Positions 1 to 7,139 of a stretch of DNA of 15,195 nt are shown here, piece after piece. The first letter of the stretch is position 1, and every line of letters starts with the position of its first letter. The stretch covers positions 1 through 15,195 of the forward strand of contig JAOZOG010000016.1 of assembly GCA_029933395.1 (NCBI GenBank). Reading direction: 5' to 3'. A model generated the notes under the pieces. It was not told where the DNA came from, ran no database searches, and saw nothing but the letters and a program-made list of their open reading frames with translations. The translations under genes were made by a program, and so were the position numbers. This stretch comes from Sulfurovaceae bacterium. Its GTDB lineage: Bacteria > Campylobacterota > Campylobacteria > Campylobacterales > Sulfurovaceae.

Positions 1-102
1 CAGGAATTATTGGGACACAAAAGTGTGGAAACTACAATGATTTATACTCATGTGGTAGCGGAAATGAATAAGGGAAGAGTTGTTAGTCCTCTGGATATGT
101 AA
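1..102 (+). CDS. Tyrosine recombinase, integron-integrase-like, C-terminal fragment (5' end outside window)
   Basis: Reading frame 1 is open from the first base to a TAA at 100-102 and encodes the last 33 residues of a tyrosine recombinase. The motif LLGH followed by TTMIYTHV supplies the last catalytic His (residue 6 of the fragment) and the nucleophilic Tyr (residue 15) that forms the covalent DNA-protein intermediate. The end, with SPLD just before the stop, resembles integron integrases (IntI), whose C-termini typically run TTMIYTHV...G(V)xSPLD. Without the rest of the protein, including the IntI-specific insertion, a phage- or island-type integrase cannot be excluded. The fragment is cut by the window edge, not visibly broken. 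An integron's attI and cassettes would lie upstream of the gene, outside this window; no convincing attC site is seen downstream. Confidence 0.85.
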   Translation, partial: QELLGHKSVETTMIYTHVVAEMNKGRVVSPLDM

Positions 103-147
103 AACTGCCACTTCTGGGCAATAATCCTAACTGTTAAATTCAGAGAT

Positions 148-173
148 GCCCCAAATCTTATCTTCATTGGGGC
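148..173. terminator. Possible terminator hairpin between converging genes
   Basis: Perfect 7-bp inverted repeat (GCCCCAA at 148-154, TTGGGGC at 167-173) with a 12-base loop. It lies between the recombinase stop codon and the end of the small minus-strand gene. No strong T-tract follows on either strand, so a role as bidirectional terminator is inferred mainly from position. The rest of the gap 103-271 holds no gene that I can support. Confidence 0.3.
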
Positions 174-271
174 TGTGATAAATTTATAGCCGGCACCAAC
201 TTCCGGAGTGGTAAAAGGCCAGCTCAAGTAGCACCTAATGAGTGCGCCGGCAATTGCATCGTTCTTTTCTG

Positions 272-646
272 CTACCGAGCGGATATCGGTCTGTTCCGGT
301 ATTTGACCCGGTTCTTCTCTCTGTCTATCTTGAAGAGAAAATCTCCCCACTCCAATGTATCGTTTTTGTCAGAAGAAGTCTTCATATTTTTCATGAGTGT
401 CTCCTCGTCTCTCTCTTTGTAGCGAAAGCTTCCAAAAAGTTCATTGGTGTCGAGGTCGTGGGTCTCTGCGATATCGTAGGCGGATTCGGGGAGGATGGCG
501 GGGACCCAGCCTTTTTCTATCGCCTGGTTCTCTTTGGCGGTCTCTCTGTCCGTATATTTGTTGACCTGCACATCTGAAAAGTAGCTCGTCAAGAAGAGGT
601 AGACTGCCAGGAAGAAGAGCAGAATGGCTCCGATGATCTTTTTCAT
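272..646 (-). CDS. Small membrane-anchored protein of unknown function, possibly YbbD-like
   Basis: A 124-residue protein with one hydrophobic N-terminal segment (about residues 4-22) after MKK, so it is probably anchored in the inner membrane or exported by an uncleaved signal; there is no lipobox Cys. The central part, with WVPAILP and then a HDLDTNELFGSF stretch (about residues 47-74), resembles small bacterial proteins annotated YbbD-like, where a WIP..LP...DI...HDLDTN pattern recurs; this is recalled, not searched. The tail is rich in charged residues. The ATG overlaps the TGA of the upstream flavoprotein (ATGA at 643-646) and has little Shine-Dalgarno of its own, so translation is probably coupled to that gene. 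Function is unknown; co-expression suggests a role near the flavoprotein or SppA at the membrane. Confidence 0.75.
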   Translation of the reverse strand: MKKIIGAILLFFLAVYLFLTSYFSDVQVNKYTDRETAKENQAIEKGWVPAILPESAYDIAETHDLDTNELFGSFRYKERDEETLMKNMKTSSDKNDTLEWGDFLFKIDREKNRVKYRNRPISAR

Positions 647-2019
647 GCTGTTTGACCACCTTTTGAGATCTCCTGTGCCAGCATCGTTGCGGCAACGACG
701 ATGGGGTACATCGGGGGTGAGGCGGTGAGTTTGGGTTGTGTGGAGACCTGCATCGTCATGACCTGATAGACAGTCATTTCGTTCTCTATCATCAGGCCTA
801 TCATATTGATCATCTCTCCCGACTCTTTCCCGCCGATGATCTGACCACCGACGATCTGCCCGCCGTTGCGCATCGCGATAAGCTTGACATACTGCTTTCG
901 AGCACCCGGCATATTTGCAGGGTGTCGGTTGCTTCCTTCGAATGCACTCTGTACGACATCGGCATTGCCGTTGATCGCCTCGGTATAGGTCACGCCGGCA
1001 GAGGAGAAGGCGACATCGCCGACGACTGTCGAGAAGATGGCGATCGTACCGCTGAAGTGTTTGAGGTACTTGATACCGTAGAGTGAGCTGCCGGCGATCC
1101 TCCCCTCCGCAGAAGAGGTGGAGGCGAGCATAATCTTGGACTGCTCTTTGGTGATGAAGTGGCGCCGCATTGCGCAGTCTCCTACCGCGAAGATATCATG
1201 GTTTTCTGTACGCATATACTCATCGACCCAGATCCCGCCATAGTGGCCAAATTTCATCCGGGCATCTTCTGCCAACTCTGTGTTTGCTTTGTATCCTGTC
1301 GCCAATACGACCGCTTCGGTTTCCACCGTTTTGCCGCTCTTGAGCTGGACACCGGTTACGTGGCCATCCTCATCTATGATGCGCGTGACTCTGTCTTCGC
1401 CTATATAGCTGACACCCGCATCAAGCATGATCTTTTCGGCCCGGATGGAGATCTCTGGATCGAAAGAGTTTTTGAGGATATGCCTGCTCCCTCCGATGAC
1501 GGTGACATCTTTGCCGCTCTCGGCAAACTCCATCGCCATCTCTATGCCGATGAAGCCTGTACCTACCACGACAATGCGTTTTTTCCCTTTGAGATACGCC
1601 TGCATTTTGTCTACGTATGCGACATTTTTGGGAACGGTGAAGACCCCCTCTATCTTGAGACTATGCTCCAGAGATGGGTGAACGAAAGGGTTGGAGCCGG
1701 TAGCCAGGACCAGCTTGTCGAAGTGGATCTCGCGATCGTCCATCCGGGCTGTTTTCTCCTCCGGGTTTATGCTGTTGACCCTGCCTACGAGTGTTTTGAT
1801 CCCGTAGGTTTTGGCCGGGCCGCAGGAGACGAGGTTGTTCTCAGTACTTCCCAGTGTATCCGAGAAGACATAGGGGATCGCACAGGGGACCATCTGGTGT
1901 TCGAACTCTCTGACGACGACGACCTCTTTGTCGGGGAAATTCATCTTGGCTGTCATCGCACAGACGCTTCCCGCCGGACCGCCCCCGATGATCAAAACGT
2001 CGCATTGTAATTTTTCCAT
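643..2019 (-). CDS. FAD-dependent pyridine nucleotide-disulfide oxidoreductase (CoA-disulfide reductase / NADH oxidase type)
   Basis: This 458-residue flavoprotein has the full architecture of the single-cysteine CoADR/Nox branch of the disulfide reductase family. An N-terminal FAD Rossmann motif GGGPAG is at 12-17, a lone redox Cys46 sits in PCAIPY, ATG is at 106-108, an NAD(P)H Rossmann motif GTGFIG is at 153-158, and the second FAD motif IFAVGD is at 276-281. A C-terminal dimerisation domain follows. Family members reduce CoA or related low-molecular-weight disulfides, persulfides or oxygen with NAD(P)H; the exact substrate cannot be read from sequence. Cys46 in place of a CxxxxC pair argues against glutathione or lipoamide reductase. 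The start is preceded by AAGGA at 2025-2029. It lies 23 bases after sppA and overlaps the next gene, so it is the middle gene of a three-gene operon. Confidence 0.85.
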   Translation of the reverse strand: MEKLQCDVLIIGGGPAGSVCAMTAKMNFPDKEVVVVREFEHQMVPCAIPYVFSDTLGSTENNLVSCGPAKTYGIKTLVGRVNSINPEEKTARMDDREIHFDKLVLATGSNPFVHPSLEHSLKIEGVFTVPKNVAYVDKMQAYLKGKKRIVVVGTGFIGIEMAMEFAESGKDVTVIGGSRHILKNSFDPEISIRAEKIMLDAGVSYIGEDRVTRIIDEDGHVTGVQLKSGKTVETEAVVLATGYKANTELAEDARMKFGHYGGIWVDEYMRTENHDIFAVGDCAMRRHFITKEQSKIMLASTSSAEGRIAGSSLYGIKYLKHFSGTIAIFSTVVGDVAFSSAGVTYTEAINGNADVVQSAFEGSNRHPANMPGARKQYVKLIAMRNGGQIVGGQIIGGKESGEMINMIGLMIENEMTVYQVMTMQVSTQPKLTASPPMYPIVVAATMLAQEISKGGQTA

Positions 2020-2042
2020 TTTATTCCTTGTTAGTGTTCAAA

Positions 2043-2894
2043 TTAGAGTATGGATTTCAATCCATAAAAATAGCTCTGGATCTGCAAAACCGCTTCGCTT
2101 GAGAGTTTTTCCAGAAATGACTGCAGCTTATCCTTCTCTTTCCAGCGCGGCTTCTCCACTTTGGCAAGTTTCTGGAGCGCCTTCTTGGCATCGGATTTGA
2201 CACCGATCGCATCGATCAGCCCCACGCCCAGTGCCCTCTGCGCCAAAAAGATATGCGCATCGGCATAGGCTTTGGAGTTGTTGAGGTCGAGTCCTCTGGC
2301 CGTTGCGACATCTTTGACGAAGAGATCATAGGTATCTTTGGTGAGTCTCTCCAGTTCCGCACGCTCTTCCGTGGTCCATTTTCGCATCGGTGTGCCGGCC
2401 TGCTTGTAGGTTCCCTCTTTGACAAGCTGTGGCTTGATACCGATTTTATCCATCAACTCTTTGACATTGGCACTCTCCATAATGACACCGATCGAACCGA
2501 TGATAGCGCCCGGATTGGCGATGATCTGATTTGCATAGATCGAGCCGTAGTAGCTTCCGCTGGCCATGATGCCTGCCGCGTAGGCGATAACCGGTTTCTT
2601 CTCTTTGAGTGCTTTGATGGCATAAGAGATTTCGATAGAGGGCGGAACAGAACCACCGGGTGAGTTGACGGTAAAGAGGACACCCTTGATCTTGCTGTCT
2701 TTCTGCGCTGTCTCGATCTCTTTGACGACCGTATCACTGTCGATGATGGGGCCGGTCAATTTGATCTCCTGCAGATTGGCCGGATGGGTTGGGGCCTCTT
2801 CGGGCATCAGTACGATGAGTACGATCAGCAGGAAGAGCATCCCCAAAAAGTGTTTGCCGATCCACTGCAGGATTTTTCCAATTGTGTTAAACAT
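2043..2894 (-). CDS. sppA: Signal peptide peptidase SppA, short form (S49 family)
   Basis: A 283-residue membrane protease that cleaves leftover signal peptides in the inner membrane. Residues about 13-30 form the single N-terminal membrane anchor. The S49 core follows, with VNSPGGSV at about 76-83 and the catalytic Ser112 in MASGSYYG. The general base is Lys164 in EGTYKQAGTP, and the Ser-Lys spacing of 52 residues equals that of the Bacillus subtilis enzyme as I remember it (Ser147/Lys199). The length fits the short, single-domain SppA that acts as an oligomer, not the double-length E. coli form. The ATG follows AAGGAG by about 10 bases, and a TATAAT box lies upstream at 2952-2957. The gene starts the minus-strand operon that continues into the flavoprotein. 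Campylobacter also carries sppA beside the aminofutalosine-deaminase-like gene, here separated from it by one inserted gene. Confidence 0.92.
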   Translation of the reverse strand: MFNTIGKILQWIGKHFLGMLFLLIVLIVLMPEEAPTHPANLQEIKLTGPIIDSDTVVKEIETAQKDSKIKGVLFTVNSPGGSVPPSIEISYAIKALKEKKPVIAYAAGIMASGSYYGSIYANQIIANPGAIIGSIGVIMESANVKELMDKIGIKPQLVKEGTYKQAGTPMRKWTTEERAELERLTKDTYDLFVKDVATARGLDLNNSKAYADAHIFLAQRALGVGLIDAIGVKSDAKKALQKLAKVEKPRWKEKDKLQSFLEKLSSEAVLQIQSYFYGLKSIL

Positions 2895-2951
2895 TAGTTC
2901 AATTCTCCTTGTTTCCGGGAGGTTTTATAGTAACCATAAAATGATGGCGCC

Positions 2952-2957
2952 ATTATA
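2952..2957 (-). promoter_or_regulatory. -10 promoter element for the sppA operon
   Basis: On the minus strand this reads TATAAT, preceded by GTG, about 58 bases upstream of the sppA start. No convincing -35 box lies at the right distance, which is normal for housekeeping promoters in Campylobacterota. It is back to back with the plus-strand promoter at 3009-3014. Confidence 0.5.
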
Positions 2958-3008
2958 CACTATATTCTATTGTTAGCTTTTCTCAATTAATAAAAAGCAT
3001 CAAAAGTG

Positions 3009-3014
3009 TATGAT
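3009..3014 (+). promoter_or_regulatory. -10 promoter element for the gene at 3037
   Basis: An extended -10 (TG-TATGAT with the TG one base ahead) would place transcription start near 3021. It is followed by GGAGGGG at 3027-3033 and the GTG at 3037. If right, the ATG at 3010 lies inside the promoter and cannot be the start codon, which supports the GTG. Confidence 0.4.
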
Positions 3015-3036
3015 TAAATATCAGATGGAGGGGATT

Positions 3037-4218
3037 GTGGATAAAACAGCAGTGATAGAGACAATAATGAAGGATTTTGCCAGACGTACCTGCCTCAATG
3101 GAGGGGAGTGCCAGCCTGTACGGTACCTGTGGACGGATGCCTTTGCCGTATGCAATTTCATTGACCTTTTTCAGAAAATGGGCGACCCTTACTATAAAGA
3201 AGAGGCAATCATACTGGTCGATCAAGTGCATCATATACTGGGCAGACACCGGGATGATGACGAACGCAGCGGTTGGATCAGTGGACTCGATGAGGAGGAG
3301 GGCGAAAAGCATCCCACCATAGGCGGGCTCAGGATCGGTAAAAAACAGAATGAACGCAAAAAGGATGAACCCTATGATGAGCGTGCAGAGTGGGAGCAGG
3401 ATGGTCAATACTATCACTATCTGACCAAATGGATGCATGCGCTCGATCTTGTATCGGAAGTCACCGGTGATCGCAAATACAGACGATGGGCACTGGAGCT
3501 TGCCCATACTGCCTATGAGAAATTTACCTATGAGACCCCTGCCAACAGCAAGCGTATGTACTGGAAGATGAGTATCGACCTGAGCTATCCTCTGGTGCCT
3601 TCGATGGGTCAGCATGATGCACTGGATGGATATATCACCTCTCTTGAGCTTGATTGGAGTGCTTCGCGTGACAGAAATCTGCCCGAAGCGCTGCGGCTCG
3701 AAACGCCCCTGGCCGGATTGCGGCTGATGGCACAATCTATCAATTGGGAGAGTGACGATCCGCTGGGTATCGGCGGAGTATTGAGTGATGCTTCTGTCCT
3801 GACGCAGCTGATCGTGGAGAGCCGGGAGAGCGAGCTGTCGAATATGCTCTTCAAAATGCTCTATTATGCCCTGAAGGGGATCAAGGCTTTTATGCAGACA
3901 GAGACACTGCAGTATCCGGCAGAGTACAGACTGGCATTTCGTGAATTTGGCTTGAGTATCGGTCTGCATGGAGTCGCGAAGATACAGGAGCTGATCAGCC
4001 GGCATACAGGATATTTTGAAGAGCCGGCCCACTTGCAAAAGCTTCTCGAAGAGCTGGAGGCGTATCATCCTCTCTGCGACTATATTGAAAAGTTCTGGAT
4101 GGATGAAGGCAATCAGCGAAGCCCTACGTGGATAGAGCATCTGGATATCAACGCAGTGATGCTGGCTACCAGTCTCGATCCGGATGGGTATCTGCATGTA
4201 CCGGGATTTCGGGAGTAG
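3037..4218 (+). CDS. Conserved-looking protein of unknown function, possible alpha/alpha-toroid fold
   Basis: This 393-residue soluble protein has no signal peptide and no motif that I can name. Its pattern of paired helices with aromatic and acidic patches (for example RYLWTDAFAV, then EWEQDGQYYHYLTKWMHAL, then PSMGQHDALDGYITSLELDW and GGVLSDASV) looks like the (alpha/alpha)-barrel seen in six-hairpin glycosidases and related proteins; this is impression, not proof. Catalytic residues cannot be assigned. I chose the GTG at 3037 because GGAGGGG lies just ahead of it; an in-frame ATG at 3010 has no ribosome site and falls on the probable -10. The gene stands alone with its own promoter and terminator, between sppA and the aminofutalosine-deaminase-like gene, which are adjacent in Campylobacter, so it looks like an insertion into a conserved neighbourhood. 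A nearly equally long open frame on the opposite strand is judged a shadow. Confidence 0.8.
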   Translation: MDKTAVIETIMKDFARRTCLNGGECQPVRYLWTDAFAVCNFIDLFQKMGDPYYKEEAIILVDQVHHILGRHRDDDERSGWISGLDEEEGEKHPTIGGLRIGKKQNERKKDEPYDERAEWEQDGQYYHYLTKWMHALDLVSEVTGDRKYRRWALELAHTAYEKFTYETPANSKRMYWKMSIDLSYPLVPSMGQHDALDGYITSLELDWSASRDRNLPEALRLETPLAGLRLMAQSINWESDDPLGIGGVLSDASVLTQLIVESRESELSNMLFKMLYYALKGIKAFMQTETLQYPAEYRLAFREFGLSIGLHGVAKIQELISRHTGYFEEPAHLQKLLEELEAYHPLCDYIEKFWMDEGNQRSPTWIEHLDINAVMLATSLDPDGYLHVPGFRE

Positions 4219-4228
4219 AATTGCCGAA

Positions 4229-4256
4229 GGGCAGCTAGATGAGCTGCTCTCCTTTT
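4229..4256 (+). terminator. Intrinsic terminator downstream of the gene at 3037
   Basis: GGGCAGCT (4229-4236) pairs with AGCTGCTC (4242-4249), an 8-bp stem with one G-T wobble and a 5-base loop. A short T-run follows at 4253-4256. The stem contains the TAG stop (4235-4237) of the converging minus-strand gene, so it may end transcription from both sides. Confidence 0.5.
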
Positions 4257-5455
4257 ATATAGAGCTGTGACACTTTATCTGTATGTAGAATCGTCCAGAG
4301 TGCGATCTCATCCTCCTGTTTCGGGTCTTCCGGCAGTTGGATCAGTGCGAAATCTGCTTTGTATCCTTCCCGTATCGTTCCGGCGTTGAGTTTAAGTATT
4401 TTTGCCGCGTCCCGGGTGACGGCATTTATCAGTTGTCTGGAGAGTTTGCTGATTTCCAGATCGCCATGCATCATCAGTGCTGCCCGCAATTCATCGAATA
4501 GATTGAGTGAATTATTGGAGCTCAGTCCATCCGTTGCAACTGTGAAAGGGATGTCGAGCTTGTCGAGCTTTTCGATCGCCAACCTGCCGCAGCCCAGATA
4601 GCGGTTGGATCTGGGGCAGTGGGCGATGGTGTGGTTTTCCTCGGCGATTTTTTTCAACTCTTTTTCTCCAGCCTGGACACAATGGGTAAAGTGCGTTGGG
4701 TGTCCGTCAAATTCGGCGAGATACTCATCGATGGTCGTTAATGCCCGACTCTGGTCGAAAAAGTTTTCAAAAAAGCTTTTAAAATCACCTTTGGAGTGGT
4801 CAAGCCACTGCCGTTCCGCTTCACTCTCCAAAAAATGTGCGCTGATCAGCAAGTCATTCTCTTTGGCAAAGGTGACTGCCTTTTTGCGAATGGACGGATG
4901 GACAGAGTAGGGGGAGTGGATCGCGACAGCGGGTATGACGTTGTGGCCGGCATAGTGTGTTGACGATTCGTAACGGTGAAGAAATTCACTGTATAGTGTA
5001 TCGAGTTTTTGCGGATTGTGTCCGATCAGTTCATTGAAATAGACTACCCGCTGCGGTGTTTCGACACAGGCATCCAGATCCAATCCCATACTGCTGATCG
5101 CACCGAAGGTGGTGATGCCGCTCTCCAGCATCTCCCTGCATGCTTCGAGCATAATCTCGGTCGTGCAGATACTTGAGAGATGATTTCTGTCTTCGATAAC
5201 TGAGTATAGCCAAGTGATGAAGTCACCATATTTCAGTGTTGTCCTGTTGGTTGAAAACTCAAGATGTACGTGTGTGTTGGTAAATCCCGGGTAGAGTACG
5301 CTGTGTGGCAGTTGCTTCATCAACTGAGCTTCGGGGTACTGCTCTATGATGTCCTGGTAGCGACCTACTGCTATGATCTTCTCTTCAAAAGCAACCGCAT
5401 ACTCCTTGAGATATTCACCATCGATATAGATATACTCCGCCGTGATAATCTTCAA
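4235..5455 (-). CDS. Aminofutalosine deaminase family amidohydrolase
   Basis: This is a 406-residue metal-dependent hydrolase of the amidohydrolase superfamily. Visible metal and catalytic residues are H62 and H64 in THVHLEF, H207 and E210 in AHFLE, H258 in HFTHC, and D309 in ATDG; the whole set is intact. In Campylobacterota this subgroup (H. pylori HP0267, C. jejuni Cj0067 as I recall) deaminates 6-amino-6-deoxyfutalosine in the futalosine route to menaquinone, the main respiratory quinone of the phylum. That function is inferred from family and neighbourhood; SAH/5'-methylthioadenosine deaminases are close relatives. Translation most likely starts at a TTG (5455) six bases after AAGGAG. 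The gene is divergent from aroQ, and both promoters share the 76-base gap. Confidence 0.82.
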   Translation of the reverse strand: MKIITAEYIYIDGEYLKEYAVAFEEKIIAVGRYQDIIEQYPEAQLMKQLPHSVLYPGFTNTHVHLEFSTNRTTLKYGDFITWLYSVIEDRNHLSSICTTEIMLEACREMLESGITTFGAISSMGLDLDACVETPQRVVYFNELIGHNPQKLDTLYSEFLHRYESSTHYAGHNVIPAVAIHSPYSVHPSIRKKAVTFAKENDLLISAHFLESEAERQWLDHSKGDFKSFFENFFDQSRALTTIDEYLAEFDGHPTHFTHCVQAGEKELKKIAEENHTIAHCPRSNRYLGCGRLAIEKLDKLDIPFTVATDGLSSNNSLNLFDELRAALMMHGDLEISKLSRQLINAVTRDAAKILKLNAGTIREGYKADFALIQLPEDPKQEDEIALWTILHTDKVSQLYIKGEQLI

Positions 5456-5495
5456 CTCGAACTCCTTTTTCAGGCTCTTTAGAGGTGCCCTTGGA

Positions 5496-5501
5496 TAAAA
5501 T
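5496..5501 (+). promoter_or_regulatory. -10 promoter element for the aroQ operon
   Basis: TAAAAT, preceded by GGA, lies about 30 bases before the aroQ ATG and predicts a start near 5508. It is followed by the 13-base string ACCCAAATTTATT, which recurs after the -10 at 10310-10315. On the minus strand the overlapping TAATAT (5505-5500) could serve the divergent deaminase-family gene. No -35 is evident. Confidence 0.5.
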
Positions 5502-5531
5502 ATTACCCAAATTTATTAAAGAGGTAGAAAT

Positions 5532-6026
5532 ATGAAAATAGTCGTCATCCAGGGTCCCAATCTCAATATGCTCGGAATCAGAGACCAAAATATCTATGGG
5601 CCCATGAAACTTGAAGATATTCATTCACAGATGAAGGGCTTTGCAGACAAGAACCAGATCGATATCGAGTTTTTCCAGAGCAATCTCGAAGGCGAGATCG
5701 TCGACCGTATCCAGGAGTGTATTGGGGATGCTGACGGGATCATTATCAATCCGGCAGCCTATACGCACACCTCTATTGCGATTCGTGATGCCCTGAGTGC
5801 TGTTCAGCTGCCGGCGATCGAGGTCCATCTCTCCAATATTCATCAGAGAGAAGAGTTTAGGCACACATCTCTGACTGCCCCGGTGTGTGCCGGGCAGATC
5901 GTAGGAATGGGACCGTTTGGCTACCATCTGGCGATGGTCGGTATGACACAGATCCTCAATGAAGTCAAGGCGATGAAGCAGGCGCAGCAAGCCCAGCAGC
6001 AGATGCAAAACCAGGCAAAGCAGTAG
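5532..6026 (+). CDS. aroQ: 3-dehydroquinate dehydratase, type II
   Basis: This 164-residue enzyme converts 3-dehydroquinate to 3-dehydroshikimate in the shikimate pathway and acts as a cytoplasmic dodecamer in the family. The N-terminal signature QGPNLNMLG is followed by the catalytic Tyr22 in IYG. Asn73 lies in INP, His79 in AYTHTS, His99 in EVHLSN and Arg110 in EEFRH, so all active-site residues are present. A Gln/Met-rich tail (about 149-164, with QAQQAQQQ) extends past the usual end of about 145-150 residues; similar loose tails occur in this phylum. The ATG follows AAGAGG by seven bases. It is the first gene of a six-gene operon ending in mnmA. Chorismate made downstream also feeds futalosine and folate synthesis, matching the nearby deaminase-like gene and folK. 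Confidence 0.95.
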   Translation: MKIVVIQGPNLNMLGIRDQNIYGPMKLEDIHSQMKGFADKNQIDIEFFQSNLEGEIVDRIQECIGDADGIIINPAAYTHTSIAIRDALSAVQLPAIEVHLSNIHQREEFRHTSLTAPVCAGQIVGMGPFGYHLAMVGMTQILNEVKAMKQAQQAQQQMQNQAKQ

Positions 6027-6053
6027 AAGCGTACAGGCTTTTTCCATAAGGAC

Positions 6054-6070
6054 GGCAGAGAGACTCTGCC
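6054..6070 (+). terminator. Hairpin between aroQ and the peptidase gene (weak terminator or attenuator)
   Basis: Perfect 7-bp stem: GGCAGAG (6054-6060) and CTCTGCC (6064-6070) with the loop AGA. The following bases are pyrimidine-rich with a T-run only about 22 bases later, so termination would be partial at best. It could lower expression of the later genes relative to aroQ or stabilise the aroQ message. Confidence 0.3.
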
Positions 6071-6119
6071 AGCTCTCTTCTCCCGCTTCCGCTTTTTGAT
6101 CACTCAATCAAGGAATACC

Positions 6120-7139
6120 GTGAACTATATCCTCAAAGATGAAAATGCTATCTATTATGAATGTGGCTACAGCAGTGATAATGCACTCTATCTCAAGTGC
6201 GGTTCGGAAGCCTTTTTCATCACGGACAGCCGGTATACCGTCGAAGCTGAAGAGAAGGTCAGGGGAGCGAGTGTCGTCACGGCTGCCAACCTCATCGCGG
6301 CTGCAAGAAAGATACTGAAAAAAGAGAAGATCAAAAAACTCTCCTTCGACCCCAAAGAGTGGAGCGTACAGGCATTTGAGGCCCTCTCGGCAAAACGTGA
6401 TATTCACTTCCGAAAAATACCGGACCTCTCACATAAAAAGCGGATCATCAAACGGGACGACGAGTTGAAGATCATTGCAGAAGCGGCCAGGCTCGGTAGA
6501 AAAGCATTTAAAGCACTGGAGAAAGAGATCAGTAGAAACGGTTTTGGAGAGGATGAGTTCCGACTCACCTATATGGCCAAATCGATTTTGGGTAACTATG
6601 GAGCGTACGATCTCAGTTTTGACCCCATCGTGGCGATCGGTGCCAATGCAGCCAAGCCTCATGCGCTTCCTACCTCAAAAAAGCTAAAAAAGGGCGACCT
6701 GCTTCTGGTAGATGCGGGATTGAAATACAAACGTTACTGTTCGGATCGTACGCGGACAGTCTACGCCGAAAAGAACTTTCATTTCACGACAGAGCAGCAC
6801 TTCAAAAGCCGCAAGATTCAAAAAGCCTACGACACCGTTCTCAAAGCACACGACCGCGCCATCGCAAAAGCCCGATCCGGCATGAAAGCGAAAGAGATCG
6901 ATGCCTTGGCGAGAAATGTCATCGAGAAGGCGGGATTTGGTAAATACTTCATACATTCAACCGGACACGGCGTAGGCCTCGATATCCACGAAATGCCCTA
7001 TATCTCCAAGCGGTCCAAAACAGTCATCGAGGATGGAATGGTCTATACGATCGAACCGGGTATCTATATTCCCGGTCACTTCGGAATACGGATCGAAGAT
7101 ATGGTCACGATGGTATCGGGAAGGGCGGTGGTACTTTGA
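6120..7139 (+). CDS. Xaa-Pro aminopeptidase / prolidase family protein (M24B)
   Basis: This 339-residue metallopeptidase probably cleaves the N-terminal residue before proline or splits Xaa-Pro dipeptides in the cytoplasm. The N-terminal creatinase-like domain spans about 1-110 and the M24 pita-bread domain about 120-339. All five dinuclear metal ligands are visible, counting from the GTG: D198 in VDAG, D209 in SDRTR, H283 in GHGVG, E312 in IEPG and E326 in RIED. I chose the GTG at 6120 because AAGGAA ends five bases upstream; an in-frame TTG at 6096 lacks such a site. H. pylori has the same gene (HP1037, annotated as proline peptidase) between aroQ and folK. Its TGA overlaps the folK start. 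Choice between PepP- and PepQ-type activity is not possible from sequence alone. Confidence 0.9.
   Translation: MNYILKDENAIYYECGYSSDNALYLKCGSEAFFITDSRYTVEAEEKVRGASVVTAANLIAAARKILKKEKIKKLSFDPKEWSVQAFEALSAKRDIHFRKIPDLSHKKRIIKRDDELKIIAEAARLGRKAFKALEKEISRNGFGEDEFRLTYMAKSILGNYGAYDLSFDPIVAIGANAAKPHALPTSKKLKKGDLLLVDAGLKYKRYCSDRTRTVYAEKNFHFTTEQHFKSRKIQKAYDTVLKAHDRAIAKARSGMKAKEIDALARNVIEKAGFGKYFIHSTGHGVGLDIHEMPYISKRSKTVIEDGMVYTIEPGIYIPGHFGIRIEDMVTMVSGRAVVL

Noticed and set aside
119..137. CCTAAC...GTTAAAT after the recombinase, reminiscent of integron attC/attI core sites
   Set aside because: Only one side fits GTTRRRY, the partner RYYYAAC box fails, no folded attC structure surrounds it, and attI would lie at the other end of the integrase gene.
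189..252. GCCGGCAC and GTGCGCCGGC as an inverted repeat near the start of the window
   Set aside because: The arms are interrupted, about 50 bases apart and without flanking repeats. It is probably chance in a short gap.
1159..2010. A 283-codon plus-strand open frame inside the flavoprotein gene
   Set aside because: The minus-strand flavoprotein has complete family motifs throughout. This frame is its antisense shadow, like the long ones opposite flhF and mnmA.
2983..4197. A 404-codon open frame on the minus strand, almost fully antisense to the gene at 3037
   Set aside because: It has no ribosome site or promoter, its translation has no domain-like pattern, and the plus-strand frame has a good ribosome site, -10 and terminator. 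It is a codon-bias shadow.
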